NCBI GenBank assembly: GCA_016946835.1
Contig: JACVTC010000136.1
Coordinates: forward strand, 35,001 to 67,500
Reading direction: 5' to 3'
From: Neocallimastix lanati (nom. inval.)
Taxonomy: Eukaryota > Neocallimastigomycota > Neocallimastigomycetes > Neocallimastigales > Neocallimastigaceae
DNA: 32,500 bases
This document shows positions 24,761 through 32,500 of this stretch, in pieces (position 1 is the first letter of the stretch; every line of letters begins with the position of its first letter). Position numbers and translations under genes: made by a program. The notes under the pieces are model-generated. The model saw nothing but the letters and a program-made list of their open reading frames with translations, did not search any database and had not been told where the DNA came from.

Positions 24761-24949
24761 GATAATGAACAATATTTGGTAATTACAAAAAAAAAAAAAA
24801 AAAAAATTTTCCATAAAGAATTTCAATATCCATAAAATAGTTCATTCGAAATTCATGGGAAAAAAAAATAGTATTTAGAAAACCAATGTTCCAATCAAGG
24901 ATTACTATTTTCTTCATAACAACAAGGACATCCTGTTCTAGACAGTTTT
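24256..24949 (-). pseudogene. Decayed coding remnant of unknown family
   Basis: Several minus-strand fragments look coding but lie in different frames with stops between them. One at 24898-24945 reads SRTGCPCCYEENSNP with Cys-Pro-Cys-Cys at codons 24919-24930. One at about 24815-24857 reads HEFRMNYFMDIEILYG. One at 24590-24786 is Ser/Asn/Thr-rich and is cut by an insertion. Ser/Asn-rich pieces continue near 24390-24580, and LLGGRDEDIIDLN lies at 24256-24300. Base composition is intermediate between genes and spacer. I do not recognise the family; CPCC occurs in zinc-binding modules, but too little remains to assign one. Confidence 0.4.
24646..24760 (+). mobile_element. Retroposon-like insertion with poly-A tail and 13-bp flanking duplications
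   Basis: The 13-mer gataatgaacaat occurs exactly at 24633-24645 and 24761-24773. The 115 bases between them start with T13, carry a short unique core (ggaagagaatatacttccag), and end in A25 that directly abuts the second copy. Direct repeats with a 3' A tail are the signature of target-primed retroposition (SINE or 5'-truncated LINE). Removing one repeat plus the insert restores a continuous minus-strand frame across the junction. The core is short, so element identity is unknown. Confidence 0.5.
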
Positions 24950-25273
24950 AAAAAAAAAAATTTATTACACTCAAAAAATATTTTTAAAGGTTTGGACGAT
25001 AAATATAAATTATCAATATTTAATAGATCATATTATAACACTGTAGTAGTAACATATAGGTCATCTATTTTTACTTAAATATTATTTTATTTATTATTGT
25101 TACTATTATTAATATTATTTTTTTTTTTTTTTTTTTTTTAGTAATAGACATACTCTTGAATATAAAATTTTTTAATTATCGTTAAAGATGTTATTCAAGT
25201 TATATTTAACAAATTTTTTTTTTTTCATGATTTTTATCTTATTTATCTTATTTTATTTTATTTTATTATTCTA

Positions 25274-25304
<31 letters not shown>

Positions 25305-25584
25305 GTTAAAAAAAAATAATTTATTATATTTAAAAATGGATTAATTGCTGGACACCTATATATAAACTATTTGATATTTAATATATTATAATATAGTAGT
25401 CATATGATTCATATAACTGTTAAATATAATATATAAATATATATGTATATAAATAATTCATATGAAGACAAAAATACAACTTATTTATATTAAAAAAAAA
25501 AAAAAGGAAAAAAAGGAAAAAAAGGAAAAAATTATAACATAGATTTTGTTTTTTTTTTTTTTAAAAAATTTATTTGAGTAGATT
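24950..25584. other. Spacer downstream of the ankyrin gene
   Basis: Poly-A/T, (TTTTA)n and (TA)n sequence with a GGA7 repeat (three units, about 25506-25528). It lies immediately 3' of the ankyrin stop on the minus strand. No gene seen. Confidence 0.6.
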
Positions 25585-27384
25585 TTAACCGATAAAAACT
25601 AAAGCTGTTATGAAAATAATAAAGACTAATAAGCCTAAGAGTTCCCATTTACTACAGAAGAAGTTAAAGCTAATGCCATTCACTCTGTCGTACATTTCTT
25701 TATTAACTTTTTCAAATTCTTTGGTTAATTGATAATCTGGATAGTAATTATTGACATAAGGTGTTAAATAGTCACAAATTTCATTTTTATATTTATTCTT
25801 AATTTCCATGAGGTTACTATTATTACTGGCCTCATGGGAATAATCTAATGCAGTTTTACCCATATTATTTTTAATGTTGACATTTGGATTTTTTGCCATT
25901 AACTTATCGACGATTACTTTTTCTTGCATTTCCATAGCGTAATGAAGAGCGGTATTTCCTAAGTCGTCTTGATGATTAATATCAATACCATTTTCTAGTA
26001 ATAAATCAATAGAGTTGGCTTGGTTAACTTTGGTGGCAATAATTAAGGCATTTTCATTTTTAGCGTTGACTTCATTAATGATATCTGGCTTTATTTCTAA
26101 TAATTTTTTGGCCGCTAAAGGATTATTAATGGCAGAAATCATTAATAAGGTATTTTGATTCTTTGGATCTCTGTAATTAAAGTCCATGGTAGAATTGGTG
26201 CCTTTAAGATTGGATATATGCTTATAATTATTTAACTTATAGCAAAGAGATGTTCCATTTTCTCCATACTTGTTTTTAATAGAAAGATCTAATTGTTTAT
26301 AGTTTTCAGCAATAAAACTAGCGGTATCGTCATCTTTAACAATCATGGGAACCATGAAGGCCGTATTTCCATCTTGATCTACTGGACAATTAAAGTTACA
26401 TTGATATTTCATTAAAACATTTAATGTACGTACATACATTTTGTAAGTTTCTATATCTTTCGTTGTATATAATTTTTGGTAGAGAATAGACATAACCGAT
26501 TCACCTTTAGAATTAATATAGTCGTAATTGCACTTTCTGGTGTATAATCTTAATAATTCATAGGTGTGTCCATTTTCAACTAAATACATTCCTGCTGTTT
26601 TTCCATCATTATCAATGATATTTGGATCAATTTCAGTACAACTAACTAAAAATTTATTAATTGGTTTAATAATATCATGTTTAGCACAGTAGACAAGAAC
26701 GGATTCTCCATTATGATTGACATGATTAACATCAATATCAGAATGATGTATTAATCCATTTCCAAAAGGATTATTGGAAACAATATCATTCTTAACAAAA
26801 TTTGGGTTACGTGCACAGTAAAACAAAAGCGTTTCTCCATTTTTATCTTCAACATTTAATACTTTACTGTCTTTGAAGTATCTTTCTATGACAATATCGA
26901 TGCTGTTTTCAGCAGCATACATTAATGCGGTTCTTCCACTTTTATCCACTAAATAGGGACTTACATCAGACTTAGGTAGACTTGAAGCTATGCCCATACT
27001 ACCAACTTTACATGCTTCCAAAAATTTATAAGAAGAAACGAAGACCTTTAATACTACTTCAAAAAGTGGATGACCTAACACCTTTTTAATTAGGTCACTT
27101 TTTATTATGGACAAGAAACTTTTTTCATTTTTTAAATCATGATCAATAAAATCAACAATTTCCTCTTTTCCACTATCATCTGAAATAGTTTTGAGGTAGC
27201 CATCAGTACTAATAATCAAATCATTGAGTTCTTTAACAAAAATATGAACAGTTTCATGATTTTCAGGTTTATTTCCAAAATTATTTTTAATAATTTCTTT
27301 ATTATTTTCAATAAGTTTTAAGCATTTACTATCATTAGAATTTAATTGAGATAAAAGAGTACTTTTGAAATTTTCGTAATCCAT
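25585..27384 (-). CDS. Ankyrin-repeat protein with C-terminal membrane anchor
   Basis: A single-exon frame of 599 residues. Residues 1-145 are a helical, repeat-free N-terminal region. From about 147 to 520 there are some eleven ankyrin units, most lacking parts of the consensus; the clearest are DKSGRTALMYAAENS (147), DDLGNTALHYAMEMQ (473) and NNMGKTALDYSHEAS (506), with degenerate units near 180, 222, 257, 291, 337, 372, 407 and 441. Residues 580-599 (WELLGLLVFIIFITALVFIG) are one hydrophobic segment ending at the stop, so the protein is probably tail-anchored with the repeats in the cytosol. Ankyrin repeats bind partner proteins, and the partner cannot be inferred. The start ATGG follows an A/G-only leader, a good eukaryotic context, and no upstream in-frame extension looks coding. 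The frame is intact and its G+C is clearly above that of the flanks. No specific orthologue is recognised. Confidence 0.9.
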   Translation of the reverse strand: MDYENFKSTLLSQLNSNDSKCLKLIENNKEIIKNNFGNKPENHETVHIFVKELNDLIISTDGYLKTISDDSGKEEIVDFIDHDLKNEKSFLSIIKSDLIKKVLGHPLFEVVLKVFVSSYKFLEACKVGSMGIASSLPKSDVSPYLVDKSGRTALMYAAENSIDIVIERYFKDSKVLNVEDKNGETLLFYCARNPNFVKNDIVSNNPFGNGLIHHSDIDVNHVNHNGESVLVYCAKHDIIKPINKFLVSCTEIDPNIIDNDGKTAGMYLVENGHTYELLRLYTRKCNYDYINSKGESVMSILYQKLYTTKDIETYKMYVRTLNVLMKYQCNFNCPVDQDGNTAFMVPMIVKDDDTASFIAENYKQLDLSIKNKYGENGTSLCYKLNNYKHISNLKGTNSTMDFNYRDPKNQNTLLMISAINNPLAAKKLLEIKPDIINEVNAKNENALIIATKVNQANSIDLLLENGIDINHQDDLGNTALHYAMEMQEKVIVDKLMAKNPNVNIKNNMGKTALDYSHEASNNSNLMEIKNKYKNEICDYLTPYVNNYYPDYQLTKEFEKVNKEMYDRVNGISFNFFCSKWELLGLLVFIIFITALVFIG

Positions 27385-27440
27385 TTTTTCTTTCTTTCTT
27401 TCTTTTCTTTTTCTTTTTTTTTTTTTTTTTTTTTTTTTTT
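27385..27440 (-). promoter_or_regulatory. Purine-only leader before the ankyrin ATG
   Basis: On the coding strand the 50-odd bases upstream of the start are nearly all A and G (A20 followed by AAAAG and GAAA units). This is a strand-asymmetric purine tract typical of 5' leaders in this genome. It may lie in the 5' untranslated region or the core promoter; which one cannot be told. Confidence 0.4.
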
Positions 27441-27460
27441 CTAAATAAAAAATTTTAAAT

Positions 27461-27540
27461 TAAAATTTTATTCTTAAATTATTATTAGTTCGTTATTATT
27501 TAAAATTTTATTCTTAAATTATTATTAGTTCGTTATTATT
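27461..27540. repeat. Exact 40-bp tandem duplication upstream of the ankyrin gene
   Basis: Bases 27461-27500 and 27501-27540 are identical, each containing ttcttaaattattattagtt and a cgttattatt end. The unit is not a simple repeat. It lies 77-156 bases upstream of the ankyrin start, within the likely promoter. Confidence 0.95.
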
Positions 27541-30500
27541 TATTTTAATTTTGACTATTATTATTTTTTTTTTTAATATATTATTTTATTTATAATTTTT
27601 ATCATTTTTAATTATTATATATTTCAAATATATATTTGAATCGTGTTTTTTTATTTTTTTAATTCTTTATTTTTGTTGTTTTTTTTTTTTTTTGGAGATT
27701 AATAAAAGTAAAAATACATCCTTTATATAGTTTTTTTGTGAGCCTTTTTTTTTTTTTTTTTTAATAAAATTAAAATATTCTATTATTCTATAGAAATAAT
27801 AATTTTTTTTAAAAAAAAGAAAAATAGAATATTCTAATTTTAAGTTTATTAAAAAATTTTTATTTATATTTTTTAATATAAAATAATATAAGTAATTAAA
27901 AACATAAGAACATTATGTATTCTAGATAAATGACACAGTTAATTTAAATAAATTCATATATGAATATTATATATATAAATACAAAAAAATAGCTTGATTT
28001 TACAAAATAATAAATTAGAATAGAATATAAAAAAGGTTTACATTACATTAATAAATGAATATATATATTTTGCTCTGAAAATATTTAAACAGTTTAAGTA
28101 CCGAGTTAATCAGCAGTATCCTTTAAACGTGGTGTATTATTTATTTTTGTATATTTAAAAATTAAAGAACAAATTTTATAATAAATAAGGTTCAAATTAT
28201 TTCATGAATTTAATTTATTTTCATCCAATTATTTAAATACCTAATTGATGATACTAATAATTTTTTTTCCTTTTTTTTATATGTTTTAATTAAAAATTTT
28301 AACCCTTAACCTTTCACTAAAAATTTTGTTTCTTTATTTTTATATTATTTCTTTATCAAATCCTCCTTGGATAATACTTTAAAAATGAAGAAGTAAAAAA
28401 AAAATAAAAATAAAAAGAAAAAGAAAAATAAAAATAAAAGAAAAGAAAAATAAATAGTTAAAAATATTTATTGTTTTCAAAAAAGAGAAAATAAAGAAAA
28501 AGGAAAAGAAAATTTCTTAATAAAAACAAAAAAAAAAATATGTAAAAAAAAAATATTTTTATTCCAATAAAATTAGTACTTTGAAGTAAAGTAATTAAAT
28601 GTTATTATCATTATATGCCATTATTATAATAAAAGATACATAATAACAACCGATATAACAAACTACTATATTAAAGTAATTTGTGTTAAAATAGTTCTTT
28701 TGTACTATTGATATAAAATGAAAGATTCAAACCTTAATATAATAAAGTTTTTCATTATTCAAACATAAATCAATGTCATAAATCTAATTTAAATCCAATG
28801 ATTTTATAGTATTCTTAAAATATGGCTTGAATTATAAATATTAATTATCTTTTATAGTTATAAAATATTTCATTAAATAATAATTGTTAATATTTATAAT
28901 ACTTAATACGATAAAGATTCATTAAATAGTTAATCACAAGAACAACTAATTAAATAGTTAATTAGAACTAAATAAAAATAAATATAGCCTAAAAAGAATA
29001 TAATTACAACTTTGATTGATGTTAATTTTTTTTTTTTTAGACAGGGATTGATTGTTAATAAAATTTAATTTAATTTAATTAATATTTAGAATTCCACATT
29101 CTAAGAATATTATAAAATCATTAGATTTAAATTAGATGACAATAATTAATGTTTGAATAATAAAAACTATTTTATATTAATTAAAGTTTGAATATTTCAT
29201 TGTATATTTTAATAATGTAAAATAATATAATGTATTTTATAGTAATTCTTTTCCAGTCACTATTATTTATTTATATATATATATATAAATTAATATATTT
29301 TTAGGTTTATTTTTATTGAGTTTTGATATGAAATAGAAATAAAAACTCTAATTAATAATAAATTTATGTATTAATCTAGTTTTTATTGTATTTATATTAA
29401 AAAAAATTTTTATATTTTTAATTATTTAATTTAATCATTAATGAAAGTAAATTTAATATAATATAGGAAAATTTTATTATAGTAAATAATTATAAAAGAG
29501 AAAAATACTTTGAACTCTGTCCAAGAATAATAAATAGTAGATTAGTGTAATTCTTGAGATCAAGATATGAAAATAAATATTAATTTTAGGAATAAATGTT
29601 TTTTTACATTTTAAATAATGATAAATAAATGTAATTCTTCTAAATAAATAAAATTTAAATAAAATAATTTTTATAAAACATATAAATTATATCCCCCATT
29701 TAAAGAACAAACCTTAAAAGAACCGAATCTCAACTTCGTACTTTATCAGTTTTTTATAAAATAATAAAATGACTAAAAAAAAAAAAAAAATTATTAACCC
29801 ATAAACAATAAATTTATCCAAATTGTATTTATTTTATTGTTCGTTATCTTAGTAGAATTAAAAATATTTGAATATAATAAATATGTAAATTCAGCTGGAT
29901 AACTTTTTATTTTTTTTTATTGAAAAATTATAAAATTTAAATATATTTTAAAAATATTCATATATATATATCTATATAAACATGAAGACACTGTTAATTT
30001 GAAACAAAATTAATTATCTTAAAACAGAAATATCCTTTTTTTTATTTATTTATTTATTTATTTATTTTTATTATTATTATTTTTTTTTTTATTTTTTATT
30101 TTTTTTTTTTTTTGTTTGTTTGTTTGTTCGTTTGTTCTAACTTAAATAATTATAAATATTTAAACTCTGACGGTCCCATATCTTCTTTTAAATTCAAAAA
30201 ATACAATTTACTTTATAAAAATTCTAATACTACTTTTAAAACATAATAATAATTTATACTATTTCTTAATAAAAAAAAAAAAAAATTCTATCCTATATAA
30301 ATTAATTCATAATTAATAATTTATATTTAATAATTCATATTTCATGTGAAATTAGTATAAATTTTGATAGATTTATTATTAATTAAAGCTTAAATTAACC
30401 AATGAATTTTATTTTAATTTACCTTATTACATTTTATTATATTTTGTATTAAAATTAGTATTCATCAAATTAAATATATGAAGAAACTTTTTTTACTTAC

Positions 30501-30874
30501 TATAGTGCATAAAATATAGAATTAACAATTAAAATATCATTAATTTTATATTTTCAAATGATGAATAAAGGTATAAATAAAAACAAATAAAACGTTGTTG
30601 AATTTCGATATTACCAATTTTAATTTAAATATATATATAAAAAAGTATATTCATATGTTTTCTTTTATTAAAAAACTGTTAATTTACTCTTCAAAATAAT
30701 ATTATTAATATTATCGAAATAATTAAATATATTTATTATTTTTTTTTTTTTTTTTTTTTATGAAAAGTTGATATAATATAATTAATTTATAAAAAAAAAA
30801 TTTTTTTTTTACGTATAATAATTTTATATTTACTTCAAAAAACTTATTAAATAAGTAGTAAAACGAAAAAAAAA

Positions 30875-30926
<52 letters not shown>

Positions 30927-31028
30927 TTAATACAAAAATTTTATTATTTAATAATTATTATTATTTTTATTATTATTATTATTATTACTATTATTACTAT
31001 TATATTATTGTCATTTTTATTATTATAA
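27541..31028. other. AT-rich spacer between the ankyrin and TLDc genes
   Basis: About 3.5 kb without a coding frame. It holds an 18-base palindrome (ttcaaatatatatttgaa, near 27623-27640), poly-T and poly-A tracts, a GTTT repeat near 30109-30135 and A36 at 30887-30922. Small patches of higher complexity (28095-28135, 29690-29750, 30160-30185) match no RNA gene that I know. The last stretch next to 31029 is the AAT-rich 3' flank of the TLDc gene. Confidence 0.6.
30887..30922. repeat. Homopolymer A36
   Basis: Thirty-six A residues, preceded by A9-T, 107 bases 3' of the TLDc stop on the transcribed strand. Confidence 0.95.
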
Positions 31029-32500
31029 TTATTTATTTTGGTTTTCTATGTAACCATTTAATCCAATAACTTCAATATCAATAACTTCGAAATTGATAAT
31101 CCAATCCTTTATGGAGGAACCACGAGTCATAGAGGGAGTGAAGGATTCATTAGAATTTTGTTTCGTTGGATGGAATTGATAGACACCAAAGTGAAGCGAT
31201 TTATCAATAGATAATCTTGCTGAATCACCAATACCACCAAAAGAAATACCATTAGTAGAATGGTAATGAATATAGTTATTATTGAAGATAATACTGTTGA
31301 AGACTTCGAAATATGGAGATAATTCAAAGAGAATGGTTTCTTCATTACCAAAGAAACCTTTGGATTCATGCCAACGTTCTGGAATATAGGCTCCAATAAT
31401 AATGTTTTGTTTTGGAATAATATGAGTACCGGAACAATTATCTGGAATGGGACGAGCATTCACTAAAAATATAGTTGGTCCAGAATAGTAGAAGACATTA
31501 TTTTCAAAGGAATAAAGACTGAAACCATCCTGATTACCGGCATAAAGAATATGCCATGTACTTTGATTTTTATCATTATTTGTAATAGGCTTGATTTCTT
31601 CAGTTAATTCTAGAGCATTACCAAAAAGTTCTTTATTTCTTTCTTCATCTTCTTTCTTCTGATCATGGGAAAATAGTTCAGATTCTAATGGTAATATATT
31701 ACTTAAAAGCCATATTTGATATGGCGTTAAAATTTTACTTTGACGGGATTTTTCACTGTAGAGGGGAATAGTTTTTTCCTTTGTGAGGGTATTCAGATAT
31801 GGAGAAGTATTTGGTGGTAAAACTTCATCCTTTTCTAGAGTTGGCGTCGTTGGAATGGTAATCTTCTTGTCAATGGAGATCGTACTAACAAACTTATCAC
31901 GAATAAATCCTTCAAAAGAATTAAAAATTCTAGGAAATTGCAATTTAATCCAATATTGAAGTTCTGGTAAAGTTAATCTTTCATCTTCCGGGAAAACATC
32001 ATTCTTACCATTTTCTTGAATTTCTCCCTTATCCAAGAAACGATAGATTTGATCAATTAAAGTTTTCACTGTTTTACGATCTACCGCAGTACGTTGAAGT
32101 GATTTTTTAGTGGTACCGGCTTCTTCTAAGAATTTTTTATTTAAAAGAAGGAATTTAGAAATTGCAATGTACGCCATTCCTTCAAAAATTTCGACCATAT
32201 CATAATAAGTAATATAACATTTATGCTCTTGATCATCAATCTCATACTCTGGTGCTGAATTCTTTTCCACGAAATTATAATCTTTACCAATCGGTTCCTT
32301 CAATAAATATTTTTTACGTTCTGGCATAATATCATAAACATGGTAACCCTTTTCAGTATAGGCTTCACTCATTGAAATTTCATTTAGCAGGCGTCTTTCC
32401 TTCATCACTTTTTCAATTTCTTCCTTACCAATTTTATAATCATCATTTTTTTCAGATCCATCATAGACAGAATGAGCCCAGATATCAATGATTCTATACA
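31029..32500 (-). CDS. TLDc-domain protein, Rtc5/mEAK7-like, 5' end beyond the window
   Basis: The frame is open from the window edge to the stop at 31029-31031, about 490 codons; no initiator is visible, and the Met codons near 32403 are internal. The N-terminal part has EF-hand-like helix-loop-helix pieces: the window-edge segment ending GKEEIEKVM, ITYYDMVEIFEGMAYI, and LTLPELQYWIKLQFPRIF. The C-terminal 180 codons (31565 to about 31040) are a TLDc domain: WHILYAGNQDGFSLYSF, IIIGAYIPERW, GNEETILFELSP, GISFGGIGDSARLSID, and IINFEVIDIEVIGLNGY at the end. EF-hand-like plus TLDc is the layout of fungal Rtc5 and animal mEAK7, which associate with the vacuolar/lysosomal V-ATPase. Placement here is by domain order only, so another TLDc protein remains possible. 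The coding sequence is intact. Confidence 0.85.
   Translation of the reverse strand, partial: YRIIDIWAHSVYDGSEKNDDYKIGKEEIEKVMKERRLLNEISMSEAYTEKGYHVYDIMPERKKYLLKEPIGKDYNFVEKNSAPEYEIDDQEHKCYITYYDMVEIFEGMAYIAISKFLLLNKKFLEEAGTTKKSLQRTAVDRKTVKTLIDQIYRFLDKGEIQENGKNDVFPEDERLTLPELQYWIKLQFPRIFNSFEGFIRDKFVSTISIDKKITIPTTPTLEKDEVLPPNTSPYLNTLTKEKTIPLYSEKSRQSKILTPYQIWLLSNILPLESELFSHDQKKEDEERNKELFGNALELTEEIKPITNNDKNQSTWHILYAGNQDGFSLYSFENNVFYYSGPTIFLVNARPIPDNCSGTHIIPKQNIIIGAYIPERWHESKGFFGNEETILFELSPYFEVFNSIIFNNNYIHYHSTNGISFGGIGDSARLSIDKSLHFGVYQFHPTKQNSNESFTPSMTRGSSIKDWIINFEVIDIEVIGLNGYIENQNK

Noticed and set aside
28303-28316. aacccttaacct, telomere-like
   Set aside because: A single imperfect unit with no tandem array, far from any sequence end.
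30887-30922. A36 near the TLDc gene considered as a retrocopy tail
   Set aside because: No flanking direct repeats were found and comparable A/T runs occur throughout the window.
31127-31459. 110-codon minus-strand frame inside the TLDc gene
   Set aside because: It is an out-of-frame shadow of the TLDc coding sequence, which carries the recognisable domain.

Overview
The window is eukaryotic and extremely A+T-rich. Intergenic lines that I counted by hand carry only about 2-10% G+C, while recognisable exons are visibly richer. Four things point to a fungus, most likely an anaerobic gut fungus (Neocallimastigomycota): long homopolymer runs and T(n)A microsatellites, Asn-rich proteins encoded by AAT runs, a GTAAGT...TAG intron, and a secreted hydrolase with a signal peptide followed by a Kex2-type Lys-Arg site. 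The lineage is an inference. A dictyostelid-like genome would share the composition but fits the prepro-hydrolase less well.

Layout: 1-6024 has no recognisable gene. 6025-7217 (+) is a secreted alpha/beta-hydrolase (esterase-like) gene with one intron; its catalytic triad is intact but its second exon is broken by at least two or three frame changes. 7218-8984 is a tail-to-tail spacer. 8985-12991 (-) is a large Asn-rich nuclear protein with an N-terminal coiled coil and one SANT/Myb domain; its main frame stops at 9272, but a coding-like 94-codon tail continues in another frame to 8985. 12992-25584 is a 12.6-kb gene desert. It holds two near-perfect hairpins, a run of T(n)A microsatellites of period 3, 4, 7 and 5, an island of about 41% G+C, and a decayed minus-strand coding remnant interrupted by a poly-A-tailed insertion between 13-bp direct repeats. 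25585-27384 (-) is an ankyrin-repeat protein with a C-terminal membrane anchor, preceded by an exact 40-bp tandem duplication. 27541-31028 is spacer. 31029 to the window edge (-) is a TLDc-domain protein of the Rtc5/mEAK7 type, truncated by the window.

The four genes do not form an evident pathway: a secreted hydrolase, a nuclear factor, a tail-anchored ankyrin scaffold, and a TLDc protein whose family acts with the V-ATPase. No rRNA, tRNA, CRISPR array or complete transposon was recognised. The parts most worth a second look are the 23.9-24.95 kb region (G+C island, pseudogene, insertion), the two hairpins, and the two frame-broken genes.
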